Shown here piece by piece: positions 10,985 through 22,000 of a DNA stretch of 64,000 bases. The stretch comes from Perognathus longimembris pacificus (Eukaryota; Chordata; Mammalia; Rodentia; Heteromyidae): positions 80,005,785 through 80,069,784 of the forward strand of contig NC_063166.1 of NCBI RefSeq assembly GCF_023159225.1, in the 5' to 3' direction. Positions within the stretch are counted from its first letter, which is position 1. Each line of letters opens with the position of its first letter. The notes under the pieces are model-generated. The model searched no databases and was not told where the DNA came from. It was given only the letters and a program-made list of their open reading frames with translations. A program made the position numbers and the translations under genes.

Positions 10985-11556
10985 ACTGCGGCTCCCACAG
11001 AGCCACGGGCGTGCGCAGGCGTGATGCGTGACGGCACGGAGCCACGGGCATGCGCAGTCCTGATGTGTGGCGGCACGAAGTCCCAGGCATGCGCAGTCCT
11101 GATGTGTGATGGCGGCTTGCACGGAGCCCCAGGCATGCGCAGTCCTGATGTGTGAGGGCCCGGAGCACCAGGCAGGCGCAGTTTTGACACGTGACGGCAC
11201 GGAGCCCCAGGCATGCGCAGTCCTGATGTGTGATGGCGGCTCGCACAGAGCCATAGGCATACGTAGTCCTGATGTGTGATGGCTGCTCGCACGGAGCCCC
11301 AGGCATGCGCAGTCCTGATGTGTGAGGGTCCGGAGCACCAGGCAGGCGCAGTTTTGACACCTGACGGCACGGAGCCCCAGGCATGCGCAGTCCTGATGTT
11401 TGGTGGCTGCTCGCACGGAGCCCCAGGCATGCGCAGTCCTGATGTGTGTGACGGCTGCTCGCACGGGATCCCAGGCATGCTCAGTCCTGATGTGCGATGG
11501 CAGCTTGCACAGTCCCAGGCATGCGCAGTCCCGACGCGTGACGGCTGGACTTCCCA
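10985..11556. repeat. 39/46-bp GC-rich minisatellite, about 13 units
   Basis: Units start with AGGCATGCGCAGTCCTGATG and run to CACGGAGCCCC. Two lengths occur: 39 bp and 46 bp (the longer has an extra GGCTGCTCG-type segment). Unit starts are near 11006, 11045, 11084, 11131, 11170, 11209, 11255, 11301, 11340, 11379, 11425, 11473 and 11517. Units at 11131-11300 (39+39+46+46) recur in the same order from 11301, giving a 170-bp higher-order period. Most units carry TGCGCA. Confidence 0.95.
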
Positions 11557-11937
11557 CGTCCCCGCCCTCGCGGTGGTGTGCACCCGAGCCCAGCGCCGCC
11601 CGCTCTGTCCTGGAGCTGTGCAGGTGGGCCTTGTCCGGGAAGGGGCTACGTGCAGCGAGGCACCCCCCCCCACTGCCCCACCCCACGTCACGGCGCGGTG
11701 TGCAAGCCCACGGGGAACACCACCGGCGCTTGGCACTGTGCCCTCCGCCAGGGCGGCTCGGCGTCCGGCCCGGTGCGGGCAGGCCGCGGGGGACTCGCGT
11801 GAGGACGGCGGATCGGAACGCGCCTCGATCCCAGGCAAGCCGTGCGTGTCCCAGCAACATCCCGCCGGAAGCACACGAGTGGGTGTGTGTGTGTGGAGGT
11901 GGGGGGGACGGGCGCGGCTCTGGGTGAGTCTGCAGGG

Positions 11938-11962
11938 CCCCCCCACCTCCCCCCCCCCCCCC
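11938..11962. repeat. Poly-C / C-rich tract
   Basis: Runs of C (longest about 15) with few interruptions. The complementary strand is G-rich. Confidence 0.85.
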
Positions 11963-12189
11963 CGTCGCCCACAGACCCGGGCACTGCCCCCATGAGGCGC
12001 TCCGCAGAGCACCTGCGGTTTGCACAGCTTTCGAGCCCCTCTTCCATCTGGGAAACCTGAGTTTGTTGACATGGAAAGAAAAAAAATGAACTTGAGATGA
12101 ACATGTTTGTTCCACTGATATTGATTCAATGCCCGATAGGTTCCGTGCTGTCCCCGGAGCTGAGAGCTTCCTGTGGCGGACAGAGCGCA

Positions 12190-12545
12190 GAGGAAGGTGT
12201 CCTTGTGGTAAGAGTGGAAGATGATGAGCAAGATAAATGAGGTGTATGCTATCGGAGGTTCCTCGGTCCCATAAGGAGAACAAATCCAAGGAAAGATGGA
12301 GAGGGCACAGGGTTGTGGGGACAACAGGGAGGGGTGCTGTTAGAAAGGGTGGTCGGCGGCGACACCTTCACCTTGAGGGTGGCATTTCAACGAAGAGGTG
12401 AGGGAATTTTCCATGAGAGGAAGTATTCACAGAGGAGGAGGAGTAGCAAGGACAAAGGTCCAGGGGCAGGAAGATGTCTCATGTGGTGACAAGCAAGGAG
12501 GCTGGGGTGGCTGGGTGTGTGAGGCGGAGCCATGGGAAGCAGGGA
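12190..12545 (+). mobile_element. L2-like ancient LINE 3' fragment
   Basis: Ordered matches to a common old mammalian repeat: GATGAGCAAGATAAATGAGG, GAAAGGGTGGTCGG, GGTGGCATTTCAACGAAGAGG, CAAGGACAAAGGTCCAGGGG and GACAAGCAAGGAGGCTGGG. There is no coding capacity. The family name is from memory. Confidence 0.55.
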
Positions 12546-12980
12546 TGCTGCTTTGCCTAATATCACTCATCAGATCTTCAGGAAACACGCATTTTTGTTT
12601 TCTTACTTCATCACAATTCCTGCTCTTAGAGCACAGGACAAGCCCCATGGAGCAGAGACCCTCAGGAGGAAAATTGGTGCAGCACCGTAGTTTGTTTCCT
12701 TCTTGGGGGTGATATGAAGCTGATGGGAGTCTGGGGTGAGGCAGAGACTCTGCTGTACAGTGCCACCCATGTAGGAGCCCAGGTTCCTCCCACTTCCTTG
12801 CTCTGCCAGCCCCAAAGCCTCGCCATTGTCTGCCTGGCAGAACTCATCCACCAGCTACAATGGATGCTCTAGCACTGGGTAAAGGGAATGGAAGACTGCA
12901 AGCAATACTGCCCTGAGAAGCAGGACCTGAAGCTGCACACTTCACACCTGCTCCTGTCCAGCCCACTAGACTTAGTGTGG

Positions 12981-13170
12981 TGTGATGGTTAATTTTTATG
13001 TCTTGACTTGACTGGGCTAGGGGATGCCTAGATAGCTGGTCAGATGTTAGCACTGAGTTTGAGGAGATGAGCATTTGAATCAATAGTCTGAGTAGAGAGT
13101 TGACTGTCTAGTGTGGATGGGTGTCATTCAATCTACCAAGGGCCAGAAAAGAGCAAAGCAGAATTAAAAA
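12981..13170 (+). mobile_element. MLT2-type (ERVL) LTR 5' fragment
   Basis: It starts with the LTR-like TGTGATGGTTAATTTTTATG, then ACTTGACTGGGCTAGGGGATG, CCTAGATAGCTGGT, GAGCATTTGAATCAATAG, and ends near CTACCAAGGGCCAGAAAAGAGC. This is the first part of an old endogenous-retrovirus-like solo LTR. No internal retroviral coding sequence is visible. Confidence 0.65.
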
Positions 13171-13275
13171 AGGAAGAGGAGGAGAAGGAGGAAGAGAAGG
13201 AGGAGGAGAAAGGGGGAGAATGGAGAGGGGAGGAGGGGAAGGAGTGAGAGGGGGAAGAAATGGAGGTGAAAAGGT
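13165..13275. repeat. Purine (GGA/GAA)n tract
   Basis: About 100 bases almost free of pyrimidines, made of imperfect GGAGGA and GAAGAG units, directly following the LTR fragment. Confidence 0.9.
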
Positions 13276-14304
13276 CCACCTAGGCGAATATGCAAGCTAA
13301 GAATCAGTAGATTTGAATATACTTAATGTGATAAGAGGATCCAGGGTTAAGAAAGTCTTTTCTTTTCTTAATTGATACATAAGAAATTGTTCAGTTGAGA
13401 ATGTTGAAAGGGGACTGATCAAGATTCATTGTTTTCATAAACCACTTTGTAAAATGGCAACTCCTTGCACAACCAATTAAAGATAACAAAGAAATACCAG
13501 CATACATATTTATGGGATAAGGTAGTGTTAAGCAAGTCTCATGAGAGCCCTGTTCACTCTGGTCCTGTGGCGTTGCAGGTGTCCAGGTCAAATGGCAGCA
13601 CACCCTAGAAAAGCAGCATTTGCAAACAGAACTCCTGGGAAGCGGATTGATAAACCCACAGACCAATTTATTCACTTACAGCAGGCAATATAGCCAGGAC
13701 AATAACTCAGCTAGTCTCTTTCCTGGTATTGACTTACCTAAGAAACCAAATTAATTATCAGAAGGTTGCTGTGCTAAGTATGGAATTAGAAAGAACGGAA
13801 ATTGGATGGTCTTAAGGGATTGCTCTTCTAGGCTTGGCTAAATCCTGATAAATTGCTTTTAAAGCGAAAGGAATACACTGCCTGCAGAGGCTCTGCCTCC
13901 ACCCTAAGCACCTTAGCCTTGAACTTGGATGTGGACCCAAGCTTGCCACCCAAGGCTTTTGGTTTAAATGTCATTATCATATTACCTGATTTTTTTTTTA
14001 AAAGTCTCAATTGCATTTTACATGAATGAGATTTTAAGTGTGTTGTGTCTGGCGGTGTCTAGGGAAGTCTCTTAAGCTTGTGGATAAATGCTAATCTTTC
14101 ATTGGAAAGTATTTCCTCTTTTTATTTCTTGGTTCATTTTACTTTAGATCTTTTCTGTTTTTCTTTTTTTCGTTTCCCTCATCCATACTGCAGGTCTCAA
14201 AAAGCTAGGAATTACACGTTGTTGTAAAATACTCAAGTAATTCGTGCCTTCTTTCATTACAGGGAATAAAAGTCTCTACCTCAGTCAACTTCTGGTTCTT
14301 GCTC
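13276..14304. other. Unique sequence, no feature seen
   Basis: AT-rich single-copy sequence. T runs lie near 13990-13999 and in the 14105-14170 T-rich part. No repeat or gene was recognised. Confidence 0.45.
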
Positions 14305-14455
14305 TTCATGGCTCTCTGATCTCAGGCAAGCTCCGGTCACCTCGGATTTCTTATTTATAAGATGGGGACAAAAATCCCACCCACGTCATCACAGAGTTAC
14401 TGTGACTACAGGCTGAGCCCGTGCGGACAATTAGGGATAGAAATCCTCGAAGAAG
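14305..14455 (+). mobile_element. MIR SINE fragment, sense
   Basis: MIR-like order: CTCTGATCTCAGGCAAGCTCC, GATTTCTTATTTATAAGATGGGGAC, then CATCACAGAGTTACTGTGA. The last two correspond to the MIR 'cctcatctgtaaaatggggat' and following segment. Confidence 0.6.
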
Positions 14456-15022
14456 GAACGGGTTGAAGACGCCTGAGACCCAAAGAGGCCTACGTAGTTG
14501 AGCATCGCATGCATCTTCACAAGGATACTAAAGCAGTCATTTGCCTTTTGCACCAGAGTTGGGCAGAAGCGCCAGTGTCCTGGTGTGGGCAGTCATAAGT
14601 GGCCACCCAGACAGCCTCCAGGGAACCAAATACACTGGACATGCTCATTGCAGAGTGGCCCGGATGGAGCAGTGTGTTTATGGATTGTATTTCCTCTTCA
14701 CATGAGTTATATTCTGTGATGAAATGAGGAAACACACATGTATATATATATGCACACTTAGGCAATCACAGGATCTCACAAGTACATTGGTTGCCTCTAG
14801 GAAGGCAGGTGGGAGTTTGGGAGCTAAGTCACTACTGTCTTTACAAAACACCATTTTAGTCTGGCAGAGTGACAGACAAATCAGGCTTCTTTAGATCTCA
14901 GAATCTGCCAGACTTCTAATTTCTATTTTCTTTTGAAAAAAATGAGCAAAATGAAATATCCGGGCAGAGAATATTTATTTGTGATGTATTCGTTGCTAAT
15001 GACCAAAATTCTGATCGTCAGG

Positions 15023-15090
15023 CAGCGTTTAGAATTTGGGCCTACTTGAGTCTACACAGCGTTTAGAATTTGGGCCTACTTGAGTCTACA
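15023..15090. repeat. Exact 34-bp tandem duplication
   Basis: The 34 bases at 15023-15056 (starting CAGCGTTTAGAATTTGGG, ending GAGTCTACA) repeat without any mismatch at 15057-15090. The perfect identity implies a recent event. Confidence 0.98.
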
Positions 15091-15328
15091 ACTGTGTTGT
15101 GATGGTTTCTCCATACTGGAACACTACATTCCTGATAAGAATGGCGGTGCTGCGAAGTATGTCAGCAATGTCTAGGAGTGTCTACTGCTGTAGTTTGTAC
15201 AGATGTGCCACAGTGGTTCATTGGTAGCCAGGACAGTGGTGCTGGGAGATGCTGTGGACCTTTACGAAGTTGGGCCTAGCTCCTTAGATCACTGGGGATG
15301 CTCTTGAAGGAAATCAGTAAACCCTGGG

Positions 15329-15331
<3 letters not shown>

Positions 15332-15382
<51 letters not shown>
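15332..15382. repeat. (CT)n microsatellite
   Basis: About 25 uninterrupted CT units. Confidence 0.98.
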
Positions 15383-15386
<4 letters not shown>

Positions 15387-15469
15387 CTGTCTCCATCTCC
15401 TTCACCTTGGATTTAGACCTCCAGATGTTGCATTATGTAAACCTTCTTTCCTTAAAAGTTGGTTGCTTC

Positions 15470-15720
15470 AGGCTGGGTGTTGGTGGCTCAGGCCCGTCGT
15501 CCTAGCTACTCAGGAGGCTGAGATCTGAGGACCACAGGTGGAAGCCAGCCCAAGCAGGATGGACTGCAAGACGTATCTCCAACCAACCACCAAAAAGCTG
15601 GGAGTGGAAATGTGGCTCAGGTGGTAGAGCCCCGGTCTTAGCAAAAATGCTCAGGGACAGTGCTCAGGCTCTGAGCTTAAGCCCCAGTGCTGATGCGCAT
15701 GTATGCACGCGCACACATTT
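15470..15720 (+). mobile_element. B1-ID composite SINE, sense
   Basis: The B1 part is AGGCTGGGTGTTGGTGGCTC, then TCCTAGCTACTCAGGAGGCTG, then GGAAGCCAGCCCAAGCAGGA. It is followed by the ID tail with GTGGCTCAGGTGGTAGAGCC and GAGCTTAAGCCCC. The 3' end carries a purine-pyrimidine alternating stretch (GCGCATGTATGCACGCGCACAC, shown here in part). Confidence 0.85.
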
Positions 15721-15996
15721 CAGTGTAGTTGTACAGACCTCACCAATACATCCTCCTTACTTGGTGAGTCAGTACGACAAACCAGATAGATTTTGGCGTA
15801 ACAGAGTATGAAAATTCATTGATGCAATATCAGATTTCCTATTGCAATCAATGTTCGCATAATTATTACTTGTTGAGTTTTCATGCAATATCGAAGAAGA
15901 AAAGTTTTGATATATCAAACTCACCTGAAAAGTCTTATATGATATTTTTCTCTTTTCTAACTACATAGATATGTAAGACTGGATTTTCCTCATCTC
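15721..15996. other. Unique AT-rich sequence, no feature seen
   Basis: Short single-copy stretch between the SINE and the TATC microsatellite. Confidence 0.5.
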
Positions 15997-16004
15997 TCTG
16001 TCTG

Positions 16005-16058
<54 letters not shown>

Positions 16059-16059
16059 A
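15997..16059. repeat. (TATC)n microsatellite
   Basis: About 13 perfect TATC tetranucleotides preceded by TGTC and TCTC variants, a typical polymorphic STR. Confidence 0.97.
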
Positions 16060-16532
16060 TCTTGTCTGTCCTTCAGCCAAAACAACTGAACACAGGACAC
16101 AATGTGAGAATGTAGCTGTTTTCTCCAGGCAAGCATTCTCTAGGTAGTTCTCCATAAACGTTTTGTGTTTAGAAACATTAGTTATATTTATACAAGCATA
16201 TGTTGTGCATGTTAACATGGCATGGATTTGGTAACATTTATCACTATCAATCTATTATTTTAGCATGACATTAGAAACACATATTTGATAATTTTCTCGG
16301 CTTTCCATTCTAAGAAGGTAAATATTGATCAGCTGTAGCAATAAATACTCTCTGGGAAGTACATTAGTTTTGAAGATGTTTAAGTATCCTGGTAACTTAA
16401 GTTTAAAAACTGTTGGTTTAGAACACTTTAACATGGAAGATATGTAATCACTAACTCTTTTATTACCTAATTATTCACCTACAAATATTTGTTCCCAAAT
16501 TACATATAATTGTAACTGTTAAACAAATTAAT
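16060..16532. other. Unique AT-rich sequence, no feature seen
   Basis: AT-rich single-copy DNA with no recognisable repeat or gene. Confidence 0.5.
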
Positions 16533-16745
16533 TACCTCTTATTGAAAACTTATTGTGTGCCGGACACCATACCATTTGCTTTGTACACATTATCTAATAT
16601 GATTTTGAGAAAATGTGATGGGTCAGCTAAGACCATTAGCTTATTTTATAGAAGAGGAAAATGGGATAGAGGAAAGTTAGGTAATTTGATCAGGTTACGC
16701 AGTAACCAGCATCAATCCACAGACAGTAGGCTTTTAGAGATTCTG
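16533..16745 (-). mobile_element. MIR SINE, antisense
   Basis: The order matches the reverse MIR: ACTTATTGTGTGCCGGACACC, TTTGTACACATTATCTAATATG, TTATTTTATAGAAGAGGAAAATGGG and TAGGTAATTTGATCAGGTTACG. These correspond to 'tactatgtgccaggcac', 'tacatacattatctcattt', 'acagatgaggaaact' and 'taagtaacttgcccaaggt' in MIR. It is one of the better preserved MIRs here. Confidence 0.75.
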
Positions 16746-17444
16746 TCCCTAACAATTTGTTTCCCCATGTAACTTGTGCGACTATTGACCATATACTTCA
16801 AAGTTCTGAGTCCCTCATGAACTTGAATGTAGGATCAGGGTTCTCTTCCCTGCCCCCGCCCCCCTTCCCCCCAATGCAACCGAGTTTTTCCAGTATCTTC
16901 TCGGAGCCTCCCAAAGAGTATCGTTGGTTGATTGCACCACCTGGCATGCTGTGGATTCTTGTCTTTTTCTTTGCTCATTCATGTCTGTGGGCTCCCACAA
17001 TGGAGAATTTTGATGTCCTTTATGAATGACGCCCTCTGTCAATCCTATGACCACTGGGACATCATCAAGTTCTGGGTTCTGTCGGGACAGGCTATGTAAT
17101 TTTCAAAGACCCAGTGGGAAAAAAAGGGAAAGGTAGGGCCTTCTCCTCACACATCATCCACCTGAAGATTGCAGTAGTAGAGTACTCGTTGTGAGGTACT
17201 CTTGTGCTTGGTTGCCTGAGGAACTGAATCGGGGTTCTATTCAGAGAGAGCATCCACCGTCTTCCTGAATCGGTGTCATGTGATGTCTCTTGGGGGCACA
17301 AGCAGAGGCTGTGATCTCATATCCTTCCTCATTTCCTCTCATCATTACTTTAACTAGGGACAATCAGGCCTAGTCCTGCGGACTGGGAGGCATGCGTGCT
17401 AGGATGTTCTCCCAGCTACGTTCTTCCTCCCCTTCCAGAACTGT

Positions 17445-17448
<4 letters not shown>
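16746..17448. other. Unique sequence, no feature seen
   Basis: Contains a short C-rich run near 16851-16872. No gene or interspersed repeat recognised. Confidence 0.45.

Positions 17449-17493
<45 letters not shown>
17449..17493. repeat. (GT)n microsatellite
   Basis: About 22 perfect GT units, able to adopt Z-DNA. Confidence 0.98.
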
Positions 17494-17494
<1 letters not shown>

Positions 17495-17875
17495 ACAGCT
17501 AAAGAGGAGCCAGGCTCCCTCCAGAGCCAGCACTATTCTATTCTAGAATTCTACCTAGCAACCTGATGTCGAGGGAGCATGAAGAACTTTATCTACATGA
17601 AAAGGAGACTCCTTAGATGGTAGGAAACTGAACCACTGTGAACCAAACAGGGATATTTAGTGCCTACTGACCAAACTGTGGGAAGACTGGAGCCAATTGG
17701 TTTCAGCCATAGATGGATCTAGGGGCCTTGGCCTGGGCTCTCATGGTTAGAGTCTAGGCCCCGGCTCTGCGCTTGAGCCACCCCGCACCCACTGTGGCCA
17801 AATGAGTGATATGGTGGGATCATTGAAGCACATTGTGTCCCCTCGTGTTCCCGGGAAAGGGGAGGAGCTGGTGAT

Positions 17876-17910
17876 CCCCCCACCCCCCCACCTCCCCACC
17901 CCCCCAGCCC
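17876..17910 (-). other. C-rich tract, possible G-quadruplex on minus strand
   Basis: Four or more runs of at least four C separated by A or CT (CCCCCCACCCCCCCACC...). The minus strand therefore meets the G4 sequence pattern. Confidence 0.6.
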
Positions 17911-19790
17911 CATCGAGGTGGCCGTATTGTCCCAGCAAAGCGTGACTGCTCTGGGCAAAACCTTTATGCAAGGCCCTCGTTCGCCAAGTGGCCCTTTCCA
18001 GAAATGTAAACCTGAGCGCTGGCCAACACTGAGCATCATGAGGCAAAGGGAATGGAATGGACTTTTGACGGCAGGTGAGGGCTAACGTCGACATCTCGGG
18101 TAAAACTGAGGAGTGCAGGCAAAGGAAAGGACCGTCGTGAGAGCCCCGCTGCTCTCTGGGAGATATTCGGGGCAATCTGGGGAATGGCGGTCATGCAGGA
18201 GTTCTTCCCACTGGTTATCAGTGCCAGCGTCGCATAAGACGGTTTTTATTTCCAAACTCCTGATTTCAGAACAAATTCTTTTCTTTTTAAAAAATCAAAA
18301 TAAAGATTAAAACAAACCATGTCCTGGGAATTTTATGAGTCAGATCACCCTATCCCATGAGTTATTGATTGCATAACAGGTCTTGTGACAAGGCAAGTGC
18401 ACAAATACAGCTGATTAAAAAAAAATCAACCATCTTCCCTGAGCTGGTGGTGGCTTGCAAAAGTCGAAGTAGGTAGACAACCAGCATACTTGTATTTACG
18501 TATTCCTTCTTTTTCACCAAAGGTAGTATTTCCACAGAGAGTCACCGTCAGCTCATCCAGCACTTGACACGGAAGCAGCCGATGAATTAATTATAGGCAA
18601 AGGAGATGTGACCCTTGGGTGGGTGCAAGCAATGAGAGGTTGTCTGCGTTCCAGCAGTTTGCTGATTTCTTAAAATTCTTTGCAAGGCTGACCTATTTCT
18701 AATTCCTTGAGCCTATAGTCTGAAAGGTCATTAATCTGGGCCTGGCTCATGATGTTGAGGCTTAAGGCCTCTATTTCTTAAATGCCAATGGTGTGTCAGA
18801 TTGCCTTTCGAAATGCTGGTGTCTCCATTCAGGCGTGCCATGGTTCGTCAGAGGGGTTCATCAGCCATTTCCTTCTCCAGGGGAACATTTGGAGCCACTC
18901 GTGTTTTCTTTGGCCATTTGGATCTTTGCTGTGGATTATGGAGACCAATCCCCTCCCCCTCCCCCCTCCAGCTTCTTGTCACATTCAGGGACAAATAGGT
19001 GTGCTGTATGTGTTTGCTGAAAGGTTGACAAGCATCAATGTACTTCCTGGAAGCAGAGCTAGAGAAAGAGATGGAAATAGGTTTTTCTTGTCACTCTCTT
19101 CTCATTTTCAATGGGATGAAATATGAGCTCTTTCTTGTCACATCCAAGGTTCTGGTTTTTTTTTTTTTTCCTACTTCTTTCCCCAGTCTTACTTCTTGTC
19201 TCTCCTCGCACTTACCCTTGACCTCCAAGAACAAGCTGTGCTTTGGTTCTTTTCAGGGCCTCTGCTAATGCAGTGACCTACCCTTCCCTCCTGGCCGAGG
19301 CCTCTCCAGAAATTCTGGTTGCAACCTGGACATTCCTTCCTTTGGTGGCCTGACTTGACTGTCTGTGGTGGAGGGCAGGCCCACCTGCTGCTGTTTCTAT
19401 AGCAACTGGTATGTGCACAAGGGCCCGTCCTCTGAACGCATTTACTTGTATTCCTTTCCCTTTCACTGCTGCTCCCTTTTCTTCTTCCTCCCCCGTCACT
19501 CTCCTTCTCTTCCTTCACGTTCCTGAATTCTGTCTTCATTTGTCATCTTGTTATCTGTGAGTCGTCATGCAAAAGGATTTCAATTCAACGTGTCAATTTA
19601 CAAGCACAATGCATCTCGACCCACGCCACTTGTTTCATCACTCTCCAGCCACACCCATCCCCTCAGTGTACTTGATTCCATTTTCACATGGTTTCATTGC
19701 GCATTAGACAATTCGTTCTTTTCATACAAAATCCCAACATCATAGATGAAGGATGCGGCTCTCTTGGACCACATGTGACATCTCTTCCAT
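17911..19790. other. Unique sequence; 18340-18640 and 18660-18780 AT-rich
   Basis: No repeats recognised apart from T-runs (18420, 19158-19170). The part at 18300-18780 is AT-rich, free of known repeats, and includes GATGAATTAATTATAGGC, a TAAT-type homeodomain-like motif. Conservation cannot be judged from this sequence alone. Confidence 0.4.
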
Positions 19791-19819
19791 GCCTCTACAA
19801 CCACGAGTGCTTGGAGGCT

Positions 19820-20110
19820 GACCATAGAGTTGACATGGATGTACTCTTTGCCCTCCAGCTTCTTGTTGGGCTTGGTTAAGGAGGACCACCACATGCCTGT
19901 AATAGCAACAGGAACTCTCAAGTGTGTCCTGCCTGCAGTCACCTCTCTGGGTTGTGGTGACATTTGTGCCTCTGGTTACTTTAGGGCTAGGGTCATTCGT
20001 GGCTCTAAAGCACAGCTCTGTGTCTTGGTGCTTTCTGTAAAAAACTGTCTCATTGATGCTTGTGATCTCTTGGTGAAGCATTCCTCCCATATGCAGTCTA
20101 AATTCGCATC
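19820..20110 (+). mobile_element. Ancient interspersed repeat fragment, family uncertain
   Basis: The passage CCTCCAGCTTCTTGTTGGGCTTGG, TCTCTGGGTTGTGGTGACA, TTACTTTAGGGCTAGGGTC, GCTCTGTGTCTTGGTGCTTTC (each shown in part) and CTGTAAAAAACTGTCTCATTG follows the order of a common mammalian interspersed repeat whose name I cannot recall with confidence (L1M 3' end or LTR). Confidence 0.4.
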
Positions 20111-21249
20111 TTAGACCTGCTGACCCCTTGGTCTGGTGGAGACCATCAATTCCAAGCCCGGTTCCTGCCCTCTCCTCGAGGATCATCCCAGTTATAAATA
20201 TGTTTTCTGTACCATGGAAACTCTAGAGCCTGGCATCACACATACAGTCCCAGATGAATGCTGTTGTTGCATCTTGAGCTCCCAGGAGAAGATGAGTCAG
20301 AAGTCACTAATTCCAGGCAAACATTACTTTGCTTTGCCAATCAAGAAGACAGCCACGCACTTACTACACACTTATTAGAGTGGAAAATTGTCCTGGCGGC
20401 AGACAGCCATTACGTGTTACAGCGAAAGTCTGGGGGGATGGGTAGAAAAAGATTCTACTGTACACCATCAAAAAAATTCAAAGCACATTCCATCCTTGCC
20501 TTTTGAAATGAGATTGGCTCCTGGATGCTTTCACTCCGGCACCCATCCATCTAAAACTTCTCTTGGAGGACATGGGCGAAATGCAATTTGTTTCATAATA
20601 AGCCTCGGGAGTTTACTTTAAAGACATGATTACCCAGAAGGCACCAAGAGCTGACTACAGTTTCATCTGTTTCAAGAATATTTCTATCCTAAAGAAAGAC
20701 AAGATAGCTCCAAAGTTTCACTGGGAAATTCTGGCTCATGAACAATGCAGACGACAGCGTTATTACATCTGTGGGATCTATCCTGGATGGGGCCTCCTTC
20801 CCCTGGTTAAGAGTACTTAAATATTCAGCCCATAGAAACTCTTTTTCCAGGCAAGCTGTACGTGACAGCCTTTCTTCCATCCCGATTTCCTTGCTGGAGT
20901 CTGTGCTCATGTCATGACTACTGTTAGGGATGTCATTGCCGTGAATCGTTACAGTCATAGACAGACACACGGAGGCTTGGGGAGGCTGGTGAGCAGCTCC
21001 AGATGAGGCTAGAGACAGAAGATCTTGTGCAGCACAGAGTCTTGTGCCTGCTGCCTCTGTCCTTTCCAGCCAGTGGCACGGAGATCATCTGCTCTAACTC
21101 TGGGGCTGCCTCTCTACCCGGCATCCATTTCAACTTTTGTAGTCGCGTTCCTGTGTTGTATTGGTTCATACTCAAAAGTGAACACAACTGGGCAGGAGCC
21201 ACATTTGGTCCACCATCCCCAACCCTCCAAAGTCTGACCGGTGTCAAAT
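20111..21249. other. Unique or unrecognised sequence
   Basis: No microsatellite, SINE or supported coding region. Parts of 20930-21250 may belong to the old LTR-like element that follows, but I cannot show it. Confidence 0.35.
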
Positions 21250-21620
21250 GTTGCTGAACCACACTGCGGTCATTTGGCTGAGTGTTTCTTAAGGGCTCAT
21301 GGGTAAAGGCTGGGTTGTTAGCCTGCGGCACTCTTGGGAGATGGTAGAACATTGAAGAGGTATAGCTGGTGGGAGGAAGTTAGGTCGCTGGGGACTTGCC
21401 CTTCCAGGGGACAATGAGACCGCAGTGCTTTCTTCTCCCTTGGCTTTCTGACTGTCACGATGGTCCCTCATGCTGTATTACTTCCCCACAGGCCCAAAGG
21501 AAAGCTGGTGTGTGTCCCATGGCCAGAAGTCTCCCGGGTCAACAGAAACGGTTCTTCCTCACAAGTTGATCAGCTCAGGTATTTTTGTCACAGTGGTGGA
21601 AAGCTGACAAACACACACAC
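21250..21620 (+). mobile_element. ERVL-MaLR (MLT1/MT-like) LTR fragment
   Basis: A GGTGGGAGGAAGTTAGGTC region and GGGGACTTGCCCTTCCAGG occur first. The characteristic 3' end follows, ATTTTTGTCACAGTGGTGGAAAGCTGAC, matching the 'ttttgtcacagcaatagaaaactgac' terminus of rodent MaLR LTRs. Only LTR sequence is visible. Confidence 0.5.
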
Positions 21621-22000
21621 TAGGATCATGGGCCACACACATGGTCTAGTTCATTTAATTCCAACTCTTTGACACTTGGTCAATGGTACACAAAGGGGAT
21701 GGGCCACTCTAAAAGTACCCGCTTTCTGCCACTCTATGTAGGTTCATGGAGTAGACATTTGAAGGAACAGAGATCTTCCTCTGAGTCCCCTCTCACCCTA
21801 TCAGATTCTTCTTTTCCTTTGGCCTGGCCTTGCTATTCTCATCCCCATGAGCTGGTTTCCACACAGCTGGCCTGACTTATTCCTTCCAGGCATTTACTTG
21901 CTCACCAGGCCCTGGCTCTATGCTGTCGTCTTTATTCATTGTACTCTGGCACGGACCCCGTTGATCTGTGGGACTATACATCTTTGTGTTGGGGACTTCG

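Larger units (their letters stand above)
10597..11990. promoter_or_regulatory. GC- and CpG-rich island (candidate promoter or CpG island)
   Basis: CpG dinucleotides are frequent here and scarce elsewhere in the window. The island includes 10600-10980 and 11530-11870 outside the minisatellite. No TATA box, exon with a convincing splice donor, or known gene start was recognised, so it may be an orphan CpG island or simply a GC-rich minisatellite locus. Open frames across the island in several phases reflect composition. Confidence 0.45.

Noticed and set aside
10985..11556. Repeats that could be mistaken for a CRISPR array
   Set aside because: Units are directly adjacent 39/46-mers with no unique spacers, and the sequence is mammalian.
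10706..12289. A second 527-codon minus-strand frame in another phase
   Set aside because: It overlaps the first in a different phase over the same minisatellite, which argues that both are artefacts.
10597..12324. A 575-codon open frame on the minus strand
   Set aside because: It runs through a GC-rich minisatellite and stays open because of base composition. No domain, splice site or conserved start was found.
14480..14830. Possible old LINE fragment ('ggttgcctctaggaagg')
   Set aside because: A single short match to a remembered L1M/HAL1-like sentence; no consistent order of blocks.
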